A DNA stretch of 64,000 nucleotides. It comes from JALTDM01 sp964421355 (GTDB lineage Bacteria; Bacteroidota; Bacteroidia; Bacteroidales; JALTDM01). Below are positions 44,286-53,625 of this stretch, in pieces. The position numbers were made by a program, and so were the translations under genes. Position 1 is the first letter of the stretch; the number at the start of each line of letters is the position of its first letter. The notes below the pieces were generated by a model that searched no databases, was not told where the DNA came from, and saw only the letters and a program-made list of their open reading frames with translations. Where the stretch lies: assembly GCA_964421355.1 (NCBI GenBank), contig CAYQWX010000001.1, positions 62,001-126,000 on the forward strand, given 5' to 3'.

Positions 44286-45635
44286 TTAACCAAGTATTAA
44301 ATAAGCAATACTCAAAAATATTCCGGTACCAATAATATCTGCCAGTGTTGTAATAAGAGGAGTACTTGCTGTTGCAGGATCTTTCTTGAATTTAGCAAAA
44401 ATAAATGGAAGTAAGATGCCTATTAAACTACCAATGATAACATTTACAATCATAGAAATAACAACAACCTCTGCAATTATTATATTTTTACCTCTTATTA
44501 TACCCATAACTGATATTCCTAAGCCCATTGTAATTCCAATTAGACCGGCAACTAAAAATTCTTTACCAAATAAATATAACCAATCCTTTTTTTCTACTGT
44601 TCCAAGAGCTAAAGCACGAATTACTAAGGTTGCAGACTGACTACCTGCATTTCCTGCAGTATCAACTAATACCGGTAAAAATGTAACCAATACAACATAT
44701 TTTGCAATTGTTGCCTCAAATCCTTGAATAATTCCTCCTGTCAACAAGTCCATTAAAAGTAAGGCAAATAACCATGTAATTCTACTTTTATATATTTTAC
44801 TGATTGATATATCCTTTAAATTAGTAATGAAATTTAAGTCTTTATTCTCAACATCAACAGCTCCTATCTTTGCAAAATCTTCTGTGTTTTCTTCTTGTAT
44901 TGCATCTAAAATATCATCAATTGTAACAATTCCTAAAAACACATTATCCGAATCTATAATAGGGAGAGCAACAAGGTCATACTTTTTAAATAGTTTAATA
45001 GCTCTTTCTTTGTCTTCAGTTGCCTTCAATGCAATGAAATGATTATCCATTATATCTCTTACGGTTTCATTCTTATCTGCTAAAATAATTCTTCTAATTG
45101 GTATATCATCAAGTAATTTCCAATGCTCATCAACAACATAAACCATATTAATAGTTTCGGCATCTTTTCCCCATTTTTTTATGTGTTTTATTGCTTTGTC
45201 AATACTCCAATCTGGCTTTAATGCAACATACTCAGTTGTTATCATTCTACCCACACTATCTTCAGGGAAATCCAAAAATCTTAATATCAATTTTCTTTGA
45301 TCAGATGTTAAAAAGTTTAATAGTTTTTGTGTTAGTTTAGGAGATAATTCTTCCAATAATTCCGTCTTTTCATCAGAGTTCAGTTCGTCTAGAAGAGACT
45401 TAATTTGTTCGTCAGTAAAATTATTAAGAATCTCTAATTGCTTTTCTTTGTCAAGTTCAGAAAAAATATCAGCTTGTTTTTCTTTGGGTAATAATCTTAA
45501 AATAATTAAAATATCTGCCGAAGATAAAGACCTTATCAAATTTACAATATCACTTACAGGAAGTTTTATAATATATTTTTTTAGTTCTTCCCATTCTCTA
45601 TTTTCAACCAGTTTTTTGAATTTTATATCCTTCAT
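44286..45635 (-). CDS. mgtE: Magnesium transporter MgtE
   Basis: A 449-residue Mg2+ channel of the MgtE family. Order: N-terminal superhelical domain (about 15-125), a CBS pair (about 130-255) whose second half includes LFKKYDLVALPIIDSDNVFLG, the long connecting helix, and five membrane segments from about 275. The membrane half contains PVLVDTAGNAGSQSATLVIRAL, the gating-pore motif. The cytoplasmic CBS and N-domains sense intracellular Mg2+. It is monocistronic, with a -7 element at 45710. Confidence 0.95.
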   Translation of the reverse strand: MKDIKFKKLVENREWEELKKYIIKLPVSDIVNLIRSLSSADILIILRLLPKEKQADIFSELDKEKQLEILNNFTDEQIKSLLDELNSDEKTELLEELSPKLTQKLLNFLTSDQRKLILRFLDFPEDSVGRMITTEYVALKPDWSIDKAIKHIKKWGKDAETINMVYVVDEHWKLLDDIPIRRIILADKNETVRDIMDNHFIALKATEDKERAIKLFKKYDLVALPIIDSDNVFLGIVTIDDILDAIQEENTEDFAKIGAVDVENKDLNFITNLKDISISKIYKSRITWLFALLLMDLLTGGIIQGFEATIAKYVVLVTFLPVLVDTAGNAGSQSATLVIRALALGTVEKKDWLYLFGKEFLVAGLIGITMGLGISVMGIIRGKNIIIAEVVVISMIVNVIIGSLIGILLPFIFAKFKKDPATASTPLITTLADIIGTGIFLSIAYLILG

Positions 45636-45709
45636 ATTGATATATATAAATACCTTAAATTGATAATTTTAAGTTGTGCAGTATATCTATTATTTCATAT
45701 ACTATTTGA

Positions 45710-45717
45710 CAAATGTA
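45710..45717 (-). promoter_or_regulatory. -7 promoter element of mgtE
   Basis: TACATTTG on the minus strand lies 74 bases before the mgtE start codon. The leader of about 70 bases shows no recognised riboswitch. Confidence 0.4.
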
Positions 45718-45844
45718 TAATATTTTTTGTTATAATCTCTTCCCCAATAATACAGTGAGAATAATTAACTTCAAAGTTATAAAAATGTTTTATTGTTTTG
45801 AGAAACTATTTATCTGATTATCAGGGTGTAGGATAGTGTTTGTG

Positions 45845-46492
45845 CTACACCTTTTCTACTATTTTCTTGTATAATAAATATGAATAAATAACGGGAGTTA
45901 CAATTATTATTACAGTAATTATAATAAATAAAATAAAGGCAAGTTGTTTATCTAAAAGTAAACTTAAAAATACTATGAGTATTCCACCAATAAACCATAT
46001 TTTCCCTCCTAATTTCTGAGTTTTTTCCCAAACTATTTCACTTTCTAATGTCCATGGGGTTCTAATTCCAATAAAATAATTTACTTTAATAAACTTCAAA
46101 TAATTACCTAATATAATATATACAAGTCCTATTAGCAATACTATATAATTGTTATTTGCAAATGATTGGTTTTTTGCAGAATAAATAATGAATAATGCCA
46201 AAATTGACATAAAAGTGGTAAGTAGTATTTTCATTTGCTGATATTTATTACACATTTTTCTAATTCTATTTTTAGGATCTATTTTGGGGATAATAAGAAG
46301 TATTATGTATATCAATAGTGGTAATAAAATAGGTATTAGCAATAATTCGGACTTATTACCGAATCTATCAATTTCTCCTTTTATGTTCCAGTGTATTGGC
46401 ACCTTTTCTGGAAGTTTATTCCATATATATGCTAAATATATAAAAGGAAGTGCTACAACTGTTATTATCGGAATTTCTTTTTTTATATTCAT
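45845..46492 (-). CDS. DUF1648/SdpI-like membrane protein
   Basis: A 215-residue polytopic inner-membrane protein with about six hydrophobic segments. Near the N-terminus the DUF1648 pattern is present (KLPEKVPIHWNIKGEIDRFG), and the middle carries the SdpI-type signature YFIGIRTPWTLESEIVWEKT. The founding SdpI of Bacillus gives immunity to the SdpC toxin and acts with SdpR in signal transduction; whether that applies here is unknown. No toxin gene is adjacent. It lies between mgtE and the sulfur unit, with the unit's terminator just upstream. Confidence 0.85.
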   Translation of the reverse strand: MNIKKEIPIITVVALPFIYLAYIWNKLPEKVPIHWNIKGEIDRFGNKSELLLIPILLPLLIYIILLIIPKIDPKNRIRKMCNKYQQMKILLTTFMSILALFIIYSAKNQSFANNNYIVLLIGLVYIILGNYLKFIKVNYFIGIRTPWTLESEIVWEKTQKLGGKIWFIGGILIVFLSLLLDKQLAFILFIIITVIIIVTPVIYSYLLYKKIVEKV

Positions 46493-46539
46493 AATTTATA
46501 TCTTAAAATTAGTTTCCCAACGCTACATTTATTTTATCT

Positions 46540-46575
46540 AAAAAAAGGGCAATCCTTTTTGGAAGCCCCTTTTTA
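46540..46575 (-). terminator. Terminator after the YeeE/YedE transporter gene
   Basis: An imperfect GC-centred hairpin (GGGCAATCC with GGAAGCCCC) flanked by A/T tracts on both sides. It lies 28 bases past the transporter stop codon on the minus strand and ends in a T-run. Confidence 0.7.
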
Positions 46576-46602
46576 TTTATAATATATAGTGTGTTTGAAC
46601 TC

Positions 46603-47607
46603 TTATGATTTATAAAATATTTTTCCAGTTACAAGTAATCCTATTGCTACAAATATAGCAAATACCAAACTACTGATTGCAAATTGCATTCCTCCTGATA
46701 GAATATGTCCACTTGTACAACCTCCTGCCATTCTTGCACCGAACACTAATATAAAACCTCCTACAAAAGCCCAAATCACTCTTTTCATTGGAGATTCTCC
46801 TTTATATTTAATCCAATTCTTGTGAAGTAAAATAACATTAAAATCTTTTCTAAATAATGAAATGATAAATCCTCCTAAAAATGCCCCGAATAAAAATATA
46901 ACTTCCCAGTTACCAGGGGTTGCAATTTTTTGAAAATACGCATTATTTGTTAATCCTGTAAGTAAATCTCCCACATAAGGATATGAAGTAGATGCCCCAA
47001 TAGGTCTATTGGTCACAAATGAAGAAAATACTACAATATTCAATATTGCTAATGCTATCCCTGAATACAACCATTTATTATTTTTATCTTTATCCTGTTT
47101 GTGTAATAAATAAGCGGAATATACAAATAAAATTCCGATTATAATAACAATGATAAAGAATAAGATATTATGATTTCCCAATAAAGAGGCTAAAGATATT
47201 TTACCTAAATCAGGACCTATTATTGGTGATATATATGGCAGTAATATAGTATATGTTATTCCTCCTAATATACCGCCTATTATTCCAATTATAGCATCTA
47301 TCGACCCTTCTCCTGCGGATATTGCAAGTGTACCTGGACAATAACCTAATATAGCCATACCTATGCCAAAAATCGATCCACCTAAAATGATTCCTCCTAA
47401 AACAAAAGGTTTAACATGATATGATGCAAATCCCATTGCAATTTCTACATTAAGTAAAATCATACCTACACCAATAGATACCAATATAGCTTTAGCAACG
47501 GCGAAATTTTCCCTGGTAGCTAATCCACTTATTACGTCATATTTATTTAGATATGCAAATTGTAAAACTGCAGAAAATATAAATCCGAGAATTAAAATAG
47601 TTATCAT
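46603..47607 (-). CDS. YeeE/YedE family thiosulfate-type transporter
   Basis: A 334-residue inner-membrane protein with about nine to ten hydrophobic segments. The two conserved cysteine motifs of the YeeE/YedE (TsuA, DUF395) family are present: GMAILGYCPGT (C90) and GARMAGGCTSGH (C297). In studied TsuA proteins cysteines at these positions line the pore and are needed for thiosulfate uptake; a third, near residue 22, is absent here. It is the second gene of a pair, 17 bases after the ferredoxin-DUF2249-binding-protein fusion. Transport of thiosulfate or a related sulfur compound is likely. Confidence 0.9.
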   Translation of the reverse strand: MITILILGFIFSAVLQFAYLNKYDVISGLATRENFAVAKAILVSIGVGMILLNVEIAMGFASYHVKPFVLGGIILGGSIFGIGMAILGYCPGTLAISAGEGSIDAIIGIIGGILGGITYTILLPYISPIIGPDLGKISLASLLGNHNILFFIIVIIIGILFVYSAYLLHKQDKDKNNKWLYSGIALAILNIVVFSSFVTNRPIGASTSYPYVGDLLTGLTNNAYFQKIATPGNWEVIFLFGAFLGGFIISLFRKDFNVILLHKNWIKYKGESPMKRVIWAFVGGFILVFGARMAGGCTSGHILSGGMQFAISSLVFAIFVAIGLLVTGKIFYKS

Positions 47608-47624
47608 TATTAGTATTATATAAT

Positions 47625-49526
47625 TTATAAATTAAACATGTTTAAAAAGTTGTCATCAATTTTGTCTTCTACGATGTTTTCCTTTATAAGAACTCCAAAA
47701 AAGTTTTTAACTTTATTTAACATTGGTTCTCCTGATACATAATTAAAGTTTACTCTTTGTAAAAAGAGTTCAACCCTGTCTATTGGTTGTTTCATTATGG
47801 TTGATGATATTTTGGAGGCTTCCAACCTGTTGTTATTTATCCACTCGATAGCCTTTTGTAATTCTTCTAAAAATATTTTACTCTCTTCGGGATGTTTTTT
47901 AACAAATTCACCTTTTAATACCAAACAAGCATTGGGGAAACTGCCAAAATTGGAATCTATCTTATTCCATATTTCATTGTATGATAGTACAGATACTTGT
48001 TCTCCTCTGTCTTGCATGATTTTCAGAGCATAACTTGCCTCAGGTTCACGCAATATTACAGTATCGGCTTTGCCTTCTACAAAGTCTTTATATATTTGTT
48101 CTGGACGACCGAATGGATTACCATAAACAAATTTGAAATCTTCTATGTCATATCCACTTGCTTTTATCAGATATTTTGTGATTTTGGCAGGAGGAGCTTC
48201 TGCAAATAATGGAGTGTATATTTCTTTTCCTTTTAAATCACCAAAATCTTTTGCTTGATAACGGGTAAGTATTACAAAATTGTCCCATACAAGTATTGCT
48301 GGAACTTTAATGTCTATTTTTTGTAATTTAAGAGTTGTAATTAAGGAAGAAAATGTAATATCTGCTTTGCCATTTGTTACCCAAGCCAAATGTTTTTCAG
48401 TTTCTTCCCATACTTTAAGTTCTTTTATGTTAAAATGTTGTCTTATTTTTTTTGATTCAAGCAGTCGTGCTATAATGGGATAAGCAACAGGTGTGGCAGA
48501 TTGAAGCACAATTTCCACTTTTTTGTTATTTTGTTTAGTCTCTTTTTTAACAGGAGTTTTATAGAAATATACTTTTACTTCTCCCGGTGCAACATGTTCT
48601 GTTTCATATTCAAAACCTAATTCTGTAAGCATGTTTATCATTGGAACGGGCTCGAAACGTTGTATAAGAACAAAACCTTCTCCTTCATCAGTGTTTTGTG
48701 CCTTTCCCATTATTATTTCAAAAGGATCATAAGGAACATCTCTCACATCCAATTCATCAAAATAGTTTTTATGTTCATGCCAGTTATCTATTTTTTCTTT
48801 TTTATTTTGAGGGTTGAATATAGATATGCGATAATCGTTTTTAGCTTTTTCTACATTTATTTTATATTCTAGTCCTATTGATACCTTTACTAACTCAATA
48901 GGTTCTTTTGTTGAATAGATAACAATGCTTTCTTGTGGTTTCAAATTTGAGATTTTAGTAATAATCTCAGTAATATTATTTTCAGTTGCTATGTATCTTT
49001 CTTCGGATTCTGTCCATGTAATTTCTTTATTATATTGTAAAATATCTATTGATATTTCTTCTTTTATACATTCAGGTGCCATTTTTTCCAAATATTTTTC
49101 TGTTCCGTTAGCTTTATTTAATAAATGAAGTATTTCACATAAAGATACACCGGATACTCTTGATGCGTCTGCAAAGGTAGCAAACTTTGCTAATGTATTA
49201 TACATTATTGGATTTAATAACCTTTTGAATTTTGAGGAAAAGTTTATCAAAATATCTTTAAGGTGAGGATATTTTTCCAAAGTATCATAGACTTTGTCTT
49301 TGGCAAGTATAGGATGTGCTTCAGGATTTGTGTTATCCACTTTAGTTTTTATTATTGCATTTACAGGACATGCTTCCAACGCTTCTTCGCATTGCTGCTC
49401 TTCTTCTTTGTTTTCAGGTTGTTTTTTTACAAAAGCATATTCTTTGCCCATTGCAAAGTTGTTTCCTGCTACTTCTACACAAGCATGGCAAGCAATACAT
49501 TCGTCAGTTACTTTATATTTTTTCAT
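47625..49526 (-). CDS. Ferredoxin-DUF1858-DUF2249-substrate-binding fusion protein
   Basis: A 633-residue cytoplasmic protein (no signal peptide) of unusual make-up. Residues 1-60 are a one-cluster ferredoxin (C10, C13, C16 in ECIACHACVE and C53 in ACPVNAI). About 72-140 is DUF1858-like (DTLEKYPHLKDILINFSSKF to GVSLCEILHLLNK). About 165-240 is a diverged DUF2249-like region and about 255-325 a clear one (FDELDVRDVPYDPFEIIMGK, GFVLIQRFEPVPMINML). From about 336 to the end is an SsuA/NMT1-like binding domain (LQSATPVAYPIIARLL, NGKADITFSSL, ADTVILREPEASYALK). DUF2249 is related in fold to TusA-type sulfur carriers but has no cysteine here. It is the first gene of a pair with the YeeE/YedE transporter. 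A redox or sulfur relay on the cytoplasmic side of that transporter is the best guess. Confidence 0.8.
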   Translation of the reverse strand: MKKYKVTDECIACHACVEVAGNNFAMGKEYAFVKKQPENKEEEQQCEEALEACPVNAIIKTKVDNTNPEAHPILAKDKVYDTLEKYPHLKDILINFSSKFKRLLNPIMYNTLAKFATFADASRVSGVSLCEILHLLNKANGTEKYLEKMAPECIKEEISIDILQYNKEITWTESEERYIATENNITEIITKISNLKPQESIVIYSTKEPIELVKVSIGLEYKINVEKAKNDYRISIFNPQNKKEKIDNWHEHKNYFDELDVRDVPYDPFEIIMGKAQNTDEGEGFVLIQRFEPVPMINMLTELGFEYETEHVAPGEVKVYFYKTPVKKETKQNNKKVEIVLQSATPVAYPIIARLLESKKIRQHFNIKELKVWEETEKHLAWVTNGKADITFSSLITTLKLQKIDIKVPAILVWDNFVILTRYQAKDFGDLKGKEIYTPLFAEAPPAKITKYLIKASGYDIEDFKFVYGNPFGRPEQIYKDFVEGKADTVILREPEASYALKIMQDRGEQVSVLSYNEIWNKIDSNFGSFPNACLVLKGEFVKKHPEESKIFLEELQKAIEWINNNRLEASKISSTIMKQPIDRVELFLQRVNFNYVSGEPMLNKVKNFFGVLIKENIVEDKIDDNFLNMFNL

Positions 49527-49871
49527 TTTTATATTTTTTATAATTTATTTTATGCAAAGTAACTCACTTATTACCTTTGTTGTAATACCAAATATTAAGT
49601 AATATGAAAAAATATAAATGTTTTTGTAATTTATAATAGTCTTTTTGGACTTTTACTACCTTTGGTATCAAGATAAAATAGAAGTAATATTTGTCGTTAT
49701 TTTAGCTTATAAACTTAAGGGAAAAAACTAAATAAAAAATAAAACTATAAAAGGTTGTTCAGTTCTTAAACACTCTCATTTTCATTAGAGTATTTTTTTT
49801 TGCCATTATTCAGATAAAAATAACGAATATTTGCTATTTACTGGAAACTGCATTTGTAGTTGAGTTTATAC
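49527..49871. other. Gene-free divergent spacer
   Basis: About 345 bases without a gene lie between the fusion-protein gene and the purC promoter. A weak inverted repeat (ACTCT at 49772-49776 with AGAGT at 49787-49791) followed by T residues is too short to call. A near-consensus TTACTTTG at 49555-49562 on the minus strand may serve the fusion gene. Confidence 0.4.
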
Positions 49872-49901
49872 TTGTTGTTCCAAACAAAAAACATATTTTT
49901 G
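49872..49901 (+). promoter_or_regulatory. Full consensus promoter of purC
   Basis: TTG at 49872-49874, exactly 19 bases, then TATTTTTG at 49894-49901. It is one of the best TTG-N19-TAnnTTTG matches in the window, 25 bases before the purC ATG. Confidence 0.75.
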
Positions 49902-49926
49902 TCCGTAAATAAATTTTATCAAAATT

Positions 49927-50871
49927 ATGAAAGCTTTAAAACAAACAAATTACACACTTCCTAATCAAACAAATTTTTATAAAGGTAAAGTAAGGGATGT
50001 TTATACCATAAATAATAATTATTTGGTAATGGTTGTATCGGATAGGGTATCTGCATTTGATGTAATTATGCCACAAGCCATTCCTTATAAAGGGCAGGTA
50101 TTAAATCAGATTGCAGTAGAGTTTTTGGATGCGACAAAAGATATAGTTAAAAATTGGAAAATATCTTCCCCTCATCCAATGGTAACAATTGGGTACAAAT
50201 GTACTCCCTATCCTGTTGAAATGATTATTAGAGGTTATCTTACAGGAAGTGCTTGGAGAGCATACAAGGCAGGCAAAAGAACAATATCAGGAGTAAAAAT
50301 ACCTGACAATATGAAAGAACACCAGAAATTTGAAAAGCCAATAATTACCCCTACTACAAAGGCGGAAATTGGACATGACGAAGAAATATCAAAAGAAGAA
50401 ATAATAAAACAAGGATTAATACCTGAAAAAGAATATGAGATATTGGAAGAAATTACCTATATGCTTTTTAATAGAGGTTCTGAAATAGCGGCAAAATATG
50501 GTCTTATATTGGTAGATACCAAATATGAATTTGGCAAAAAAGATGGAGAAATATATCTTATTGATGAAATACATACACCTGATTCGTCCCGTTATTTTTA
50601 TGCAGATAATTATAAAGAAAATTTTGACAGAGGATTACCTCCCAAGCAACTATCAAAAGAATTTTTGAGAGAGTGGCTTATGAAACATGGTTTTCAAGGA
50701 CGGGACGGAGACTCCTTACCTAGTTTTACAGAAGATATAGTGATACATATAAGCAACCGATACATTGAATTATATGAAACTATTACGGGAAAAAAACTGA
50801 ATAAAATATCTTACGACAATATAGAAAGTGAGATTTATGATAGTATAATTGAAGCCTTGCAGAATCTTTGA
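49927..50871 (+). CDS. purC: SAICAR synthase
   Basis: Joins aspartate to CAIR with ATP to give SAICAR, the eighth step of de novo purine synthesis. The 314-residue single-domain enzyme is the length usual in Bacteroidota. Motifs: FYKGKVRDVYTINNNYLVMV with the nucleotide-binding strand at the N-terminus, DRVSAFDVIMP, MIIRGYLTGSAW, LILVDTKYEFGKK and IDEIHTPDSSRY. It is transcribed from a consensus promoter; purM is elsewhere, at 34257. Confidence 0.97.
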   Translation: MKALKQTNYTLPNQTNFYKGKVRDVYTINNNYLVMVVSDRVSAFDVIMPQAIPYKGQVLNQIAVEFLDATKDIVKNWKISSPHPMVTIGYKCTPYPVEMIIRGYLTGSAWRAYKAGKRTISGVKIPDNMKEHQKFEKPIITPTTKAEIGHDEEISKEEIIKQGLIPEKEYEILEEITYMLFNRGSEIAAKYGLILVDTKYEFGKKDGEIYLIDEIHTPDSSRYFYADNYKENFDRGLPPKQLSKEFLREWLMKHGFQGRDGDSLPSFTEDIVIHISNRYIELYETITGKKLNKISYDNIESEIYDSIIEALQNL

Positions 50872-50916
50872 TAATAGATTTTTCCCGTATTTACCATTGC
50901 TTGTATAATAATAAAC

Positions 50917-50924
50917 TAATTTTG
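50917..50924 (+). promoter_or_regulatory. -7 promoter element of waaA
   Basis: TAATTTTG lies 16 bases before the GTG start of waaA. A TTG (50897-50899) is 17 bases upstream, close to the preferred spacing. Confidence 0.55.
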
Positions 50925-50940
50925 TAAAAAATTAGAACAA

Positions 50941-52170
50941 GTGTATTTTATTTTTATTCAAACATATACATTCCTCATAAGATTATCTGCATTGTTTGGC
51001 AATGTCAAAGCTCGTAAATGGATAGAAGGGCGTAAAAATATATTAAGGAGAATACAAAGCACTATCCCCTCTACAGAACCTTTATTTTGGATACATTGTG
51101 CTTCGTTAGGGGAATTTGAACAAGGCAGACCTGTAATAGAAAACTTAAAACAAAAATATCCAGACATAAAAATATTGCTTACTTTTTTTTCACCCTCGGG
51201 CTATGAAAGTAAAAAGAATTACAAAGTCGCAAATTACATTTTTTATTTGCCAATAGACACACGCCACAATGTCAGATTTTTTGTGAAACACTTGAATATA
51301 AAGTTGGCAATTTTTGTAAAGTATGAATTTTGGAAAAATTATTTCAAGCAATTATATAAAAATAAAATACCGCTTTTCTTAATATCATCCATATTTCGCA
51401 AAAATCAATTGTTTTTTAAATGGTATGGAAAATCTTATAGAAAAATGCTTTATTGGATAACACATATATTTGTGCAAGATAAACATTCATTAGATTTGCT
51501 ACATTCCATAAACATAAATAATGTTACCATATCGGGTGATACAAGGTTTGACAGAGTTGTGGAATTGAAAAATGTGGATTGGCATGATGATGTGATTTCT
51601 CATTTTATCAGCTTACACAAAAATAAACCTGTATTAGTTGCAGGAAGCACTTGGCAAGAAGATGAAAAATTGCTTTTTAACTATATAAAAAAACATCCAA
51701 ATTTTGCTTACATTGTTGCACCACACGAAATTACCAACCAGCACATAAATTTTATAAAAAAACAAAGCTCTTTGCCATTGCAGGTTTATACGGAATATGA
51801 AAACAGTAATGATGCTAACATTTTGATAATGAATACAATAGGGCTACTGAATAAGGTTTATCGTTATGCTCAGGTTGCATATATTGGCGGAGGATTTGGA
51901 GCAGGTATTCATAATATTTTAGAAGCTGCTACTTATGGAGTACCAATTGTGTTCGGACCTAATTATAAAAAATTTAAAGAAGCAAGAGACCTTATTGTTT
52001 TGGGAGGAGCTTTTTCTATAAGTAATTATGAAATGCTGGAACGAATATTGAATAAATTTATGGAAAGCAAGACGGAGAGTGAAAAATTTGGCAAAATTGC
52101 AGAAAATTATGTTGTATCAAATGCAGGTGCCACACAAAATATTATACAAACCATTTCAAAATATATATAA
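50941..52170 (+). CDS. waaA: Kdo transferase (3-deoxy-D-manno-octulosonate to lipid A)
   Basis: A 409-residue glycosyltransferase that adds Kdo from CMP-Kdo to lipid IVA at the inner membrane, beginning LPS core synthesis. It starts at a GTG; an N-terminal hydrophobic anchor (about 1-20) precedes two GT-B domains. Family motifs: FWIHCASLGEFEQGRPVIE with the catalytic Glu, LTFFSPSGYE, the later VLVAGSTWQEDEK and AYIGGGFGAGIHNILEAATY. It is followed after 2 bases by smpB, suggesting one operon with smpB and dusB. Confidence 0.96.
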   Translation: MYFIFIQTYTFLIRLSALFGNVKARKWIEGRKNILRRIQSTIPSTEPLFWIHCASLGEFEQGRPVIENLKQKYPDIKILLTFFSPSGYESKKNYKVANYIFYLPIDTRHNVRFFVKHLNIKLAIFVKYEFWKNYFKQLYKNKIPLFLISSIFRKNQLFFKWYGKSYRKMLYWITHIFVQDKHSLDLLHSININNVTISGDTRFDRVVELKNVDWHDDVISHFISLHKNKPVLVAGSTWQEDEKLLFNYIKKHPNFAYIVAPHEITNQHINFIKKQSSLPLQVYTEYENSNDANILIMNTIGLLNKVYRYAQVAYIGGGFGAGIHNILEAATYGVPIVFGPNYKKFKEARDLIVLGGAFSISNYEMLERILNKFMESKTESEKFGKIAENYVVSNAGATQNIIQTISKYI

Positions 52171-52172
52171 AA

Positions 52173-52640
52173 ATGGCAGAAAAAAATAAACAAAGCATAA
52201 ATATAAAATACAAAAAAGCATATTTCAATTACGAATTTATTGAAAAATACATTGCAGGAATAGAACTTAAAGGAACGGAAATAAAATCAATACGTGAAGG
52301 TAAGGTGAATTTTAATGATGCATATTGTATATTTAAAAATGGTGAATTATTTGTAAAAGGAATGCATATAGCAGAATACAAAATGGGAAATATTTTTAAC
52401 CATGAGCCAGCACGTCCCAAAAAACTATTGTTGCACAAACGAGAACTTTTACGCCTTAAACAAAAAGCGGATGAAAAAGGACTTACGATAGTACCTGTCC
52501 GTGTATTCATAAATGATAAAGGATTAGCAAAATTGGAAATTGCTTTGGCAAAAGGTAAAAAGCTTCATGACAAACGTCAGTCAATAAAAGATAGGGAATA
52601 TAACCGTAATCTTAACAAAAGGAATTGGACGAATTTATGA
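52173..52640 (+). CDS. smpB: tmRNA-binding protein SmpB
   Basis: A 155-residue RNA-binding protein that delivers tmRNA to stalled ribosomes. SmpB motifs: KAYFNYEFIEKYIAGIELKG, TEIKSIREGKVNFNDAYC, HEPARPKKLLLHKRELLRL and the basic C-terminal KGKKLHDKRQSIKDREYNRN, which enters the mRNA channel. The stop codon overlaps the dusB ATG by 4 bases. Confidence 0.97.
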   Translation: MAEKNKQSINIKYKKAYFNYEFIEKYIAGIELKGTEIKSIREGKVNFNDAYCIFKNGELFVKGMHIAEYKMGNIFNHEPARPKKLLLHKRELLRLKQKADEKGLTIVPVRVFINDKGLAKLEIALAKGKKLHDKRQSIKDREYNRNLNKRNWTNL

Positions 52641-53605
52641 AAGTGGGCAATGTCAATATAGAAAAACCTGTGTATTTAGCCCCCATGGAAGATGTTACGG
52701 ATATACCGTTCCGTAAAATATGTAAAAATTTTGGGGCTGATGTGCTTGTTACAGAGTTTATCTCGTCAGATGCCCTCATCAGAAATATCCAAAAGACTTT
52801 GGATAAAATGAAAATATTTGATTACGAACATCCTATCGGGATACAAATATACGGTCACGACCACGATACAATGGTAGAGGCAGCAAAAATAGTAGAAACA
52901 TTAAAGCCTGATTTTATTGATTTAAATTTTGGTTGTCCTGTAAAAAAAATAGTAAAACGCGGAGCAGGGGCAGCTATGCTTAAAACTCCCGACAAACTAG
53001 TCAGTATAGCGAATGATGTAGTAAAAGCAGTAAATATTCCCGTTACAGTAAAAACCCGTATAGGTTGGGATACCAAATCTATAAACATTGTAGATATTGC
53101 TATGCGATTGAATGATGCTGGGATACAGTCGCTTACCATTCATGCCCGTACGCGTGAACAAATGTATGGAGGTGAGGCGGATTGGAGTTTTATAAAACAA
53201 GTAACATCTATTCCTAATCTGAAAATTTATATAGTTGGTAATGGTGATATTACTACACCTGTTCAAGCTAAAGAAAAGTTTGAAAAATATGGTGTAGATG
53301 GTATAATGATAGGTAGAGGAGCAATAGGTGCACCTTGGATTTTTAGAAATATAAAAGAGTATTTGCAAACAGGACAATTATTGCCCGAACCAACTACTCA
53401 AGAAAAAGTAAAAATAGCAATAGAACACCTCAAAGAAAATGTAAAACATTATGGAGAACGAATAGGGGGGCTTCTTATGCGAAGGCATTATGCTCAATAT
53501 TTCAAAGGACTGTCTAATTTTAGACCTACCAAGATTAAACTTTTGCAATCTGCAGATTATCAGGAGAATGTGGAAATTCTACAATATATAGCAAACACCT
53601 GGTAA
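52637..53605 (+). CDS. dusB: tRNA-dihydrouridine synthase
   Basis: A 322-residue flavoprotein that reduces uridines in tRNA D-loops. The start is the ATG at 52637 (ATGA overlap with the smpB stop); a TTG 12 bases upstream also gives an open frame but is less likely. The TIM barrel carries the family motifs APMEDVTDIPFRKICK, DLNFGCPVKKIVKRGAGAAM (with the catalytic Cys), TVKTRIGWD, LTIHARTREQMYGG and MIGRGAIGAPWIF. The DusB subtype is likely from the overall sequence. Confidence 0.92.
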   Translation: MKVGNVNIEKPVYLAPMEDVTDIPFRKICKNFGADVLVTEFISSDALIRNIQKTLDKMKIFDYEHPIGIQIYGHDHDTMVEAAKIVETLKPDFIDLNFGCPVKKIVKRGAGAAMLKTPDKLVSIANDVVKAVNIPVTVKTRIGWDTKSINIVDIAMRLNDAGIQSLTIHARTREQMYGGEADWSFIKQVTSIPNLKIYIVGNGDITTPVQAKEKFEKYGVDGIMIGRGAIGAPWIFRNIKEYLQTGQLLPEPTTQEKVKIAIEHLKENVKHYGERIGGLLMRRHYAQYFKGLSNFRPTKIKLLQSADYQENVEILQYIANTW

Positions 53606-53625
53606 AAACTGTATTCCCTTTAATA

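Noticed and set aside
45845..46492. SdpI-like gene as part of a toxin-immunity (Sdp) locus
   Set aside because: No SdpC-like toxin, SdpAB or ArsR-type SdpR gene is adjacent.
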